From assembly GCF_963678635.1 (NCBI RefSeq), contig NC_087066.1:12446517-12510516 (forward strand): 64,000 nucleotides of DNA, read 5' to 3'. This stretch comes from Symsagittifera roscoffensis (taxonomy: Eukaryota > Xenacoelomorpha > Acoela > Convolutidae). Position numbers and translations under genes: made by a program. A model generated the notes under the pieces. The model saw nothing but the letters and a program-made list of their open reading frames with translations. It made no database searches and had not been told where the DNA came from. Below, one piece after another: positions 38,835 to 47,681 of this stretch. Every line of letters begins with the position of its first letter. Within the stretch, counting starts at the first letter, position 1.

Positions 38835-39355
38835 CCCTTTTGCTTTGACGTTCTCGAAGAAATCATTGCATAATTTGTGCTCCAGTGGCTTTTTTAGTTA
38901 ACCAGCCAAAGGCCTAACCCGGAGGTTAATTATCCAAATTTGACTGATCTCTGGCTAGCATCCAAGAGCTCACATTGAAAATTGTAGCGCATGTTCGATT
39001 TGAGCCCGCAATCAATCGATACGCCATAACGCCATACTTTTTTTGTTATGACATGTTTTTTTCTACGAAGCCGTTTAAAAGAAGTTATTCGATGTCCTGA
39101 AATCGCAATTTAAAAATTGTTTACCTGTGATTTTTTTAAAACTAATGGGATTTATTAATTGTCAGCTTGGCCTAATTGAGATATTTAACTAGCCATATGT
39201 TAAGTGATATGAAAGCGTAGGCGGTATTTTAATCCAATCCCAATTGAAAACTTCTAGGTGATGAATAAAAGAAAAAATTCACGCAGTCTTTTATCTTGGT
39301 TCAAATGTTGCTCGGAAATTCAAAGCTTCGCGATGATACGAGCAGTTTTGTTTCA
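38835..39355 (+). repeat. Dispersed repeat family B, copy 8
   Basis: It shows the start CTTTGACGTTCTCGAAGAAA and the end ACGAGCAGTTTTGTTT, with the GTCAGCTTGGCCTAATTGAGA and GTAGGCGGTATTTTAATCC blocks in between. It is strongly diverged. Confidence 0.5.
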
Positions 39356-39719
39356 GAAAAAATATATTTTGGTAACCAAAAAACGGTATTTTAATCTAGT
39401 CTTTAACATACCTGAAACTGGGCAAACAGTTTGCTTGAACAGTTAATATTGTGATTTGTCAGAGGCGTCTGAAAGCAAAAGATCTCTCGTGAAGATCTCT
39501 CAGGCTAAAATTTAATAATTGTAAATGCCCTTTATAACAATCATTAATGTGATGATAGTCTTAAAACAGTTTTTTTCTTTTTATCTGTATATTTCCATGT
39601 GTTCTAGTTAAAATATATTGGGTAACAAATGAGGCAAAACATCAGAACTGGGGGTTCAAGAGATTTTAAAATGTGATTCATGATTTAAAGCAAATTAAAT
39701 AGAAAATTTTATCGACCAC

Positions 39720-40020
39720 TTTTGTCGCAATATTGAATTTCCCGAGCTATCCCAAAACACTCAAATTTCTTTTTTGAAAAAAAATTTAAATCGCAGGCAG
39801 TTTTTTGAAAAACTATTCATTAGAAACTACCTTTGGGCCAGTTGCGTTTGAATTTGGGGTGGTCAAAGGGTTGAAGTACTGGAAAATAGATCCTCCGCCG
39901 CCCCCTCCCCCTAAATCTGCTAATGTGTGTGGCGTTTTTTCTAATCGTATTAATTATGCAGTTGAAGCTTAATTTAACAAATTCGAGAAAAAACTAGTAA
40001 AGTTTCATTCGACAGCTTAA
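39720..40020 (+). mobile_element. Degenerate hAT-like fragment plus a short shared repeat
   Basis: 39720-39930 resembles the middle and GC-rich end of the hAT-like elements (GAGCTATCCCAAAACACT, then CCGCCCCCTCCCCCTAAATC). The following GTTGAAGCTTAATTTAACAA segment recurs after the LTR element at about 61330-61350, as does a GTGTGGC motif just before it. Confidence 0.45.
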
Positions 40021-40129
40021 ATTAGAAATAGTTAGCCCAAAAGAACCATTTCATGGAACTGTATATTTCGTTTGTTGATGCTTTTTGTACTAGTTAATAA
40101 TAATATTAATTTTCAAAGGTTCGGTATAC

Positions 40130-41060
40130 CCGGGATGACCAAAAATACTAGTCATACAATTTCCATATATGGAAAAATGCTAGTCATACACTTTCCATAA
40201 TTCCATAATTCCATACGTACAGAAAATTGCATGAAAGGTCTATGATTAGTATTTTTTTCATATATGGAAATTGTATGACTAGCATTTTTCCATAAACCAA
40301 AAATATTGATTTTTTACATTTTGATTTCTCAAAATTTTTTGGGTGTGTTCGTAACCGAACACAAATGACATAAACCTTGATTAATCAAACGTCGTAACCA
40401 ACGGTTTGGCCGTCTCGCATTAAAAATGCATTGGAAACAGCCTGATATGTATTACTTCTGTCTCAGACAAATAATATAACGAAAGTAATGAACTTTTGAA
40501 TTTTGGCAATAATTTTCAAAGATGATTATTTCTAAAATTTGAATTTTTTTAATTACCAGACATTGATCAAGGCATACAAAAACATGTCATACAAAAGAAA
40601 GAGGAGTTTTAAGCGTTTTTGAGAAAAGCTATGAAGAGAAAAGGAAAAAAATCCAATATTAGTATATCCAGGACTAACGTTATACACGCAAAAAATTAAA
40701 TTTTGCATGCAAAATGTTTTTTTCAAAAAGTGTTTGTTTGAATACGAAAATCAATTTGCGGTTGAAAAAAAAAACACGAAAAATTTTTGGGGGCAACTTC
40801 AAAAAATTTTTGTCGTCGCCATCAAAAAAATGCTAGTCATACAATTTCCATATATGGAAATTGTATGACTAGTGTTTTTTTTCAGAAAAAAAAATAAAAA
40901 AAAGTCAAAGTTTTCAGTCGTAGCAGCCCAAAAAACGCTTAAATGTTTTGCCAGCAGTTGAATTGATTGTTCAAAGCTTTTTTTTCACAAAAATTATTTT
41001 TTAAAAATTCTTATCATACAATTTCCAAATATGGAAATTGTATGGTTAGCATTTTTTTTC
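40130..41060. repeat. Cluster of ATACAATTTCCATATATGG palindromes
   Basis: The motif CTAGTCATACAATTTCCATA occurs repeatedly in both orientations, near 40148, 40185, 40260, 40833 and 41005. At 40833-40872 it forms a perfect 40-nt palindrome with no spacer. These look like terminal arms of one or more foldback or MITE-like elements, but no outer duplication could be fixed. A decayed relative lies near 63505-63560. Confidence 0.65.
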
Positions 41061-42209
41061 ATACCATTTTTTTCCTTTTTTTAATGAAGAGATACCAATT
41101 TCGATACCAAAACAACTATAAAATACCTTTGAAAATCGATTAAAATTTTTTGGAATAAGAAAAAATAACTCTAGAGTACATAAAAACGAGCTTGACAATG
41201 CCAAAAGAAATCAATAATTTGAAAATTAAAATCAGAAACCGTAACATTTTGAGCAGACACTTGTGTTTTGGGAAGAGCTGGGCCTTGTTACTTATCCCCC
41301 GTGTTTGCAAAAGAAAAGAGTTTTGTTACAATTTGCAAAAAGTCTTGATGCTTAATCATTGAATTACATTTTGATAGGGAAGACAATTTCTCTGTAGGGT
41401 TGAGGGGGGATAACAAAATCCGACTATAAAAGTGATCTTTTATCTCACTAATTCGGATACGAAAACTAATTACTTCGCATTCAAAAAATATTGCATTTTG
41501 TTGTTTAGCAAAAAATTGGACCAATATTGAATATTGTTCCTATTGATTCAGGACATTTGACTCAGTGTCAAAAACAAACCTTGCACCTAAATGAGTTTAT
41601 TTTCAAGTTTGAAATGGGCTATGAAAAAAAACTTCAATGATTAAAAAGTATTGAGTCAATAATAAAAAATAAAACCAATAAAATCAATGAAATCAATAAA
41701 AGTTTTCAATACAAGTCAAAAAAGGAATAAACGTGTTGAATGCAAAACCTGAATTTCAACATTTTGCAGTTTTAGATTTATCGAGAATTTACAAAGACGT
41801 TACTTTCAAATTTACTTGAAGTATGTAGAAAAACAACTATGTTTAAAGCAACAACTTTTTTTCTAAAATTTGTTTTCTACTTTCCTTTGACCCACAGTTT
41901 GAAATGCAATGGAGTTATTTAAGAAAAAGGCATCCAGACGTAACAATTTTTGCCTCGACTTGAGTATCGAATCGATTTCATCATTGATTTTACAACGCAA
42001 TGATTATGTCTAGACAACTAAAAAAGGACAATATTAAAATGGTAGCACGGCAATTGGCAATTGTTTTTTTTAAACGTGGCAGCTGAAAAAATTTATGCTT
42101 CAAAACGAGGATTACGTTTTAAGAAGTAATTCATCATTACATTTTAAAAATAGATTCATGACAGTATAAAAAATGAAATGAATAGAAAAATGTGTCGGCC
42201 TTTTTCTGT
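41061..42209. other. Non-coding intronic DNA left of the LTR element
   Basis: Nothing recognisable apart from AATCAATAAAA-type short repeats at about 41665-41705. Confidence 0.5.
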
Positions 42210-42213
42210 CAAC
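42210..42213. repeat. Target-site duplication, left (CAAC)
   Basis: CAAC precedes the 5' LTR and is repeated directly after the 3' LTR at 61079-61082. A 4-bp duplication fits Ty3/gypsy integrases, which make 4-6-bp duplications. Confidence 0.85.
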
Positions 42214-42623
42214 TGGAACCTGATCTAAACTACATTTTATGATTGGATAAATTAGATATTTTACCAATGTAAAGTATTTAATATTAACCAATCATGATCC
42301 ATCTGACTAACAATCCACTTATTTGTAAGTGCTGAAATTACTTGTAATTTCAGCACCAGAGAGATTTGAATTTAACTTAGAAGTTAGTTGAACTCTCCCG
42401 AGTACTTCAGCAGCCGCAATAAACCAGTATACCCTAGATCTATTGAGCCTAGCAGAGACTAGTTAAACAACCTGAGACTAGATAGTATAAGAGTAAGATT
42501 AGGATCGGTATTAGACTAAGAAGTTGCACGAATCTATCCGGCCGAAAATAAGATAGCGTGACGAGCAGACGGTGTACCCTATCCGAAATTACTCTATGAG
42601 TTATACCCATCGGTCCTAACTCA
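42214..42623 (+). repeat. 5' long terminal repeat (410 bp)
   Basis: It starts TGGAACCTGATC and ends GGTCCTAACTCA. By eye it matches 60669-61078 at every position. It contains CCAAT-type motifs near 42275 and 42288, a perfect 12-bp stem with a 4-nt loop at 42329-42356 and an AATAAA polyadenylation signal at 42418-42423. U3, R and U5 limits cannot be set without transcript ends. Confidence 0.95.
42329..42356 (+). promoter_or_regulatory. Perfect hairpin in the LTR
   Basis: GTGCTGAAATTA and TAATTTCAGCAC flank the loop CTTG. It lies about 60 nt upstream of the AATAAA signal and is present in both LTRs. It could act in RNA (3'-end or packaging structure) or as a palindromic protein site; neither is shown by sequence. 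Confidence 0.5.
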
Positions 42624-43871
42624 TCTGTGCGACCATAAGTCTCGAACAAGACCTTAATAGCTTAGAATTAACCAATAATAGATTAGAATTTAGACAAAAA
42701 CAATTACAAAATGTTATACGACAATAATTTAATCGACATGTCTCTACGACTCAATAGATCAGAGCCAATATTCCGAACGATAACAGAACTACCCGGAATT
42801 GGAAGAAGACCTCGAACCAGAGACGACATACGACAAAGCAGAAACTTACCATATAGTTATATGATAGTTCGGCAAAAGCCAGAACAAACTTTTGTATTTA
42901 GAATACTACTAGCAATGAATTTAGATTTTCATTTGCAAACATAAAATTTTGAAGTCAATCTTCAAAATCATTTCAGGCGCTAAACAAAATTATTAATATA
43001 CAATAACGATTGATAAAAAGATCTCAGATCGTTTTCCTAAATTCTGCATTAATATACAAAACATGTTTGAAAAATATTTATTGAAAAATCAAAATAAAAA
43101 TTAGTAGCATGACAATAAATGGTTAGTAATTATAAATCATCCTGTTGTTCCAGCTTCATCACCTAAACATAACAGCATTCATAAGCTCACTAATATCATA
43201 AAAATACCAAATCTTTTCTTTACACAAATTTAAATCATTTTAAACTTAAATTCACTTAATTTTAAAATCAGATCATCAAGGCTTGTCCTTGGATCTTAAA
43301 TCATTTTCTATTTAATTAAATTTAAAACTTGATCATCAAGGCCTATCCTTGGATCAAAAAGAACAACTTTGTTCTCCCCCACCCACTTAACTAGTGTCTA
43401 ACGACCTCAAACGTCGATTCACTATCCAACCCTTTCTAAAAACCCAGGACTAATAGAAATTTTTGAACACAACTAATCATTCAAATTAGGATAAACAGTG
43501 AAGAACTTCGGTTATTCATCCTTCACTTGATCCCCCCTCTTACCAGACCCAGGATAAATCTTAGACTTAGTAAGTTTAAAATAGTATCTAACGAACTACT
43601 CGCGTTCTAATTATACCTGAACCTTGTGGATCGATTTACTATTCTCCAACCCTTAACACAATCACTACCCTTAAGTAAGATTAAGTAAGTTAACACCTTA
43701 GCTTATACTAGCCACGAGAAAGTATAAAATCATTCTTCGGAATCGATATACTTTTCTCCCCAACCCTGAACAAATAGACCCAGGTTAGGCTAACAAAAAA
43801 ATCGTAAGGACTAACAGTTTAAGCAAATAGAAATCATTTAACAACCTTTTGCACCCGTCATCCTAAACCTT
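42624..43871 (+). other. Structured 5' leader of the retroelement
   Basis: No TGG, the usual start of a tRNA-complementary primer-binding site, occurs in the first ~90 nt after the LTR. A 25-nt hairpin unit is duplicated at 43271-43295 and 43331-43355; each copy has a CAAGG/CCTTG stem extended by GATC/GATC. Three related blocks of the form TCGATT(T)ACT...CCAACCCT lie near 43415, 43629 and 43743. Several splice-donor-like GTAAGT/GTAAGA sequences occur at about 43569, 43676 and 43685. These are candidates for packaging, ribosome entry or splicing control. Confidence 0.5.
42711..42944 (+). CDS. Small ORF in the leader (77 codons)
   Basis: This is the first ATG after the LTR, opening a 77-codon frame that ends TAA. 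The product is basic with an Arg-rich centre (for example GIGRRPRTRDD). There is no recognisable domain. It may be an upstream ORF that tunes translation of gag, an accessory exon, or chance. Confidence 0.25.
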   Translation: MLYDNNLIDMSLRLNRSEPIFRTITELPGIGRRPRTRDDIRQSRNLPYSYMIVRQKPEQTFVFRILLAMNLDFHLQT

Positions 43872-44339
43872 ATGTCATTTAAAAACCTAGGAAATAAACA
43901 AACAATCGTTTTACACAATTGTGAAATAGATAACAAAAAGTACGACCTTGTAATCACACCTCATACACAAACAGTTGGATACATTAGAACAAAACGACAA
44001 ACATTAAAGAGAAAAATAATAACTAAACAAAGACAAATAACACGAAAAAGATTTTCAAAAAATCGAAACGCATTTTCAGAATCAGAAACCAACAGTTTAG
44101 ACGAACTTTATAAACTAAAAGAATCAATAGATAAAAATTGCCCAATTCACGATCAATTATATTTCTCTGACTCAGAAACAACTTCAAATTCATCAAAAAG
44201 AGGAAAAAGAAGAATAAAAAAGCAGTATAAACACAAACCAGTACATTTATACAATTGGAATCAACCAATTAGACACATTGATAATTACATATTAACGGTC
44301 ATCGAACAAAAAAATGAGCTCAACGCACACCCCAGGTGA
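43872..44339 (+). CDS. Pre-gag ORF, basic Lys/Arg/Ser-rich protein (155 codons)
   Basis: It begins at an ATG in frame 3 and ends TGA at 44337-44339, overlapping the gag start by 26 nt in a different frame. The product is strongly basic, with Lys/Arg clusters around residues 38-63 and 110-122 and Ser-rich acidic stretches between them. No domain is recognised. A charged protein before gag is not part of the standard Ty3/gypsy plan; it may be a nucleic-acid-binding accessory or a matrix-like leader. The overlap suggests coupled translation or leaky scanning for gag. Confidence 0.5.
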   Translation: MSFKNLGNKQTIVLHNCEIDNKKYDLVITPHTQTVGYIRTKRQTLKRKIITKQRQITRKRFSKNRNAFSESETNSLDELYKLKESIDKNCPIHDQLYFSDSETTSNSSKRGKRRIKKQYKHKPVHLYNWNQPIRHIDNYILTVIEQKNELNAHPR

Positions 44340-44745
44340 AGAAAGTCCAGATGATGATGATATTTTCCCCTTTATCGTAGATGCAACCACTGATAGAGGA
44401 CAGCATATATTTTGCAAAAATTTACTCTTAAATTTGTTTGAACCCGGAATCAGTCCATGTAAAACAGAGTTCCCAGATGTAAAAATCAAAAGACAAATTA
44501 TCGATCACTATCTAAAAGATATATGTAACCTAACACAACAATACGGAATCTACTCCATAGAATTCAACTCACCAAATCAGAATCACAATAAATATATAAT
44601 TCAAACAGACGACCTTGATTTAGAATTTTCAAAAGTATTCTCAGAATATATAAAAAGCATCCAATATCATAACTCACAAAGAGCAAACTCCATATTCACC
44701 AATGAAGTTTTTGCGATAATATATATAGTTATATATCGATATTAG
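44314..44745 (+). CDS. gag, N-terminal part (143 codons), frame-broken
   Basis: It starts at an ATG, is acidic near the start (EESPDDDD) and lacks a recognisable motif. The frame closes at TAG 44743-44745. The next frame opens at about 44706 and continues without a stop into the long gag ORF, so a change of reading frame between about 44706 and 44745 would join them. A run of five T at 44707-44711 is a plausible indel site. No canonical -1 slippery heptamer is present. It probably forms the amino-terminal, matrix-like region of Gag. Confidence 0.6.
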   Translation: MSSTHTPGEESPDDDDIFPFIVDATTDRGQHIFCKNLLLNLFEPGISPCKTEFPDVKIKRQIIDHYLKDICNLTQQYGIYSIEFNSPNQNHNKYIIQTDDLDLEFSKVFSEYIKSIQYHNSQRANSIFTNEVFAIIYIVIYRY

Positions 44746-46646
44746 AAAACGAAATCCAGATACCAAATGTCTCACCGACAGAAACATCTAAACATATAAG
44801 AGTACGACATAAAATCACACTACTCTCTAGTTTTCTAAATATAATTAAAGAAAATTTCACGAAAGATGAAGTTTCCCAACATACAAAACACGACTTACAA
44901 AAAATTTTGGCATGGTTCATAATAGATTATTTCACACATAATATTGATTTAATTTCACAAGCAAGAAAAAATTTTAGACCCCAAAACTCAAACGATGATA
45001 CTGCCATCACAGAACAATCAGACTATGTTTGGGACCCCGAATGGTCTCATCCCGCATTCATAAACTTCCCACAATCAATCTCAAGTCAAGCAATAAGTAC
45101 GATATCTTATGTAAGAGATTATGTAAGAGTAATACCATTAACCATTGATGCAACACCATTAAACTATAATACATTTTTACCCGATATGCAAAATAATAGT
45201 TTAAACTCTACAGTCATACACAATGAAAATCTCAATGGAACTAGGAATCTTACTCAACAAGATATCCAGACACCATCACACTTCTTAAATGAAGAAATCG
45301 TACACACAACAACTACACAACAAAGTATTTCACCAATACGTCCAAACTTAACAACACCAAGAAATACAAACCCTTCACAAACACAGGTAACCTTACAATC
45401 AACCGTTAAACCTTCGGTTGCCCCAAAATATTCACACATGGATTACCAAACATACAAACCCATGACAATACCGCCAAAAACACGCAAAACGTTCACTAGA
45501 AACAATTTTGCAGATCATAATTATAATTACACACATCCATCAAAAACAAATTATCAACCACGAAAAAATTTTAGTAATTATACAAGATCTCGAAACTGGG
45601 ATAACTCAATGGCACCAACTAATTCAGTAAATTTCCAAACAAATTTACATCCTCCACAGGATCGTAGTGAAAACTATCCATTTTTTCAACAAAATAAAAA
45701 TAAAAAACAAACATCTTATCAAATGGATTACTTATCCTCAGATGATGATTTCTTACAACCAGATATATTTGCACCCTATAATCAAGAATATCGTGGACAA
45801 GGAATACAGAAACCACATACATATCATAGAAATTTTTCTCCACAACCAATAGATACACAAAATCAACAACCAATTCAGCAACAAAACCCAATTAATACAC
45901 AATCTTTTCAACCAATTCAGCAACAAAACCCAATGATTGCAAACTCGTACCAACCAGCACAAATGCAAAATGAAATACCACTCCCATATTATCTTCAACA
46001 ACACGAAATAACAAGAAATCAACTTTCAAATTTTTCTCAAATGCCAAATGCAGCAGAATCATTACAAATGACAATGAATCCATACCTTATGGGTGGATCA
46101 TCAATAACATCAAATAAACCTTTAATGGTATTCACAGGAACAGACCCTGAATATTCTGTAGAAGACTATTTAAATGCAGTCACAGCAAATTTAATTTTAA
46201 ATATAGGACCAGAACCAATTAATACGCCACTACATCAAAACTGGATACATCGACGCACAGCGTTAATACAAACAACTTTAGATGGCGCAGCCCAAAAATG
46301 GTTTTCAGTATTGCCTATAGAAATAAAATCAAATTGGAAAAGGTTTACACAAGAATTTTCAAAAATGTTTGACTCCGAAAGAAACAAACAACAACAAAGA
46401 GTTTTATGTAATGAAATTCGCAGATTACCAAACGAAACCATCAAGCAATTAGCAGTACGAATCGAAACACTAGTTCGAAAAGCATATTCATTAAATACAC
46501 ATGACTATAAAAACACAAAGATGACAGAAATCTTAATGATGACCTTAACACCGCAATTAAGAAAAATAGCAATAAAAAAGAGAGCATCCCATCCTTCTTC
46601 AATTCGAGAAATCGATTTAGATTTTCGAAAACTAGTAGACAACTAG
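44706..46646 (+). CDS. gag, central and capsid region
   Basis: The frame is open from 44706 to a TAG at 46644-46646; no ATG is needed if it continues the upstream piece. A Gln/Asn/Pro-rich linker (Q-rich around 45845-46000) precedes a typical retrotransposon Gag capsid fold at about 46120-46600: DGAAQKWF and a conserved Arg/Leu helix pattern are visible. Gag forms the particle shell and packages the RNA. The adjacent frame carries on toward the zinc knuckle, so this stop is probably one of the element's breaks. Confidence 0.8.
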   Translation, partial: SFCDNIYSYISILENEIQIPNVSPTETSKHIRVRHKITLLSSFLNIIKENFTKDEVSQHTKHDLQKILAWFIIDYFTHNIDLISQARKNFRPQNSNDDTAITEQSDYVWDPEWSHPAFINFPQSISSQAISTISYVRDYVRVIPLTIDATPLNYNTFLPDMQNNSLNSTVIHNENLNGTRNLTQQDIQTPSHFLNEEIVHTTTTQQSISPIRPNLTTPRNTNPSQTQVTLQSTVKPSVAPKYSHMDYQTYKPMTIPPKTRKTFTRNNFADHNYNYTHPSKTNYQPRKNFSNYTRSRNWDNSMAPTNSVNFQTNLHPPQDRSENYPFFQQNKNKKQTSYQMDYLSSDDDFLQPDIFAPYNQEYRGQGIQKPHTYHRNFSPQPIDTQNQQPIQQQNPINTQSFQPIQQQNPMIANSYQPAQMQNEIPLPYYLQQHEITRNQLSNFSQMPNAAESLQMTMNPYLMGGSSITSNKPLMVFTGTDPEYSVEDYLNAVTANLILNIGPEPINTPLHQNWIHRRTALIQTTLDGAAQKWFSVLPIEIKSNWKRFTQEFSKMFDSERNKQQQRVLCNEIRRLPNETIKQLAVRIETLVRKAYSLNTHDYKNTKMTEILMMTLTPQLRKIAIKKRASHPSSIREIDLDFRKLVDN

Positions 46647-46663
46647 AACAAGCAGAAATCACA

Positions 46664-47065
46664 ATGAAACTCGAAAAAACGGAAAATCTGAAATTACAAT
46701 ACGTTAACAGAATTGAAACAGCTTCCACAAATATAAACAATATACAGGAATCAGATACGGACCTCGTTGAAAAAATCACTGAAATACTCAATATTTACGA
46801 AAAACACCCAAACTTTAAAGGCAAACCATCTTTCAAAAAATGGTGTAATTAATGCCGACGATACGGACATAGTATTTCTGAATGTAGACAAAAACAGCAA
46901 GACAATCAAAATAAACCTCAAAAATATAAAGAACCAAATAAATCATTCTATCAATACATGAAAAAAAGATCAAAATCTACCGAACAAAACTGTCTACAGC
47001 AACAACAGTTCAGGAAAACCACTCCCGAACAATACAAATTATACAAGAAATCAATCACCATATAA
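46664..47065 (+). pseudogene. gag nucleocapsid part with zinc knuckle, interrupted by TAA
   Basis: This frame carries the C-terminal part of Gag. At 46844-46885 it has a CCHC zinc knuckle (C-x2-C-x4-H-x4-C, with GHSISEC visible), but TAA at 46850-46852 lies between the first two cysteines. After the knuckle the frame runs to TAA at 47063-47065. The frame that continues into protease opens at 46961, at an A7 run. The knuckle would bind genomic RNA. The stop, if translated as such, removes it from this copy's Gag. Confidence 0.7.
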
Positions 47066-47681
47066 CTCAAGTTATAGAGGAAGATCACCAGAACGAAGAA
47101 ACACGCAAAATTCATCACAAAATCACTACAATAGACCAAATAGTCGAAATAACTATTCCAGATCAAATTCAAATACACAACGATTTGTTTCTAGATCTAA
47201 TTCCCAATCAAGAAATAATTACTATCCAAACAATCAATCACGAAATTCATCATACAATAGGAATAGAAACTACTCCAATAATCGGAATAGAAGTTATTCA
47301 AACAACCGAAACCAGAATTACCCAAACAATCAATCAAGGAATAATTCATATAATAGATCGAACTATAACAGACCAAACAATAATTACCAAATCAGATCGC
47401 GAAATAATTCACAAAATCGACACTCAAGTTATAATAATCGTTATAGAAATTATTCCCAATCACCACACCGGAATAATAATAACTATAATAATTCTAATAA
47501 TCGCCACAGAAGTAGTACACCTAAACATCAAAGACATATTAATCAAGTACAATCTAATCCAGAAACAACATCAGACCCTCCAGGTATTGATGACACAGTA
47601 ACTGATACGTTACAACTCAATCAAATAAACTGTGGATCATCAGATTCAGAAAGCGATGCAGAAAACACTCTCTCCACCAAT
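46961..47681 (+). CDS. Asn/Arg/Ser/Tyr-rich tail ahead of protease
   Basis: This stretch is in the same frame as the protease-RT ORF and open from 46961, so it forms the N-terminal extension of that polyprotein. It consists almost entirely of Asn, Arg, Ser, Tyr and Gln in short repeats such as RNNSYNRSNYNRP. Such RGG/SR-like disordered stretches typically bind RNA and favour condensate formation. It probably belongs to nucleocapsid, just after the zinc knuckle. The ORF called in another frame here (47185-47601) is a shadow of this repeat. Confidence 0.65.

Noticed and set aside
46610-46646. Programmed -1 frameshift within gag
   Set aside because: No X-XXY-YYZ slippery heptamer in the incoming frame and the break lies inside the expected Gag region, so mutation or assembly error is more likely.
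46441-46791. 116-codon antisense ORF over gag
   Set aside because: Hydrophobic composition produced by reading an A-rich coding strand backwards; there is no independent support. The same applies to 45619-46083 and 47833-48204.
47185-47601. 138-codon plus-strand ORF in the retroelement
   Set aside because: It is the alternate-frame reading of the Asn/Arg/Tyr-rich repeat tail. Its Ile/Thr repeats mirror that repeat, and the other frame is continuous with protease.
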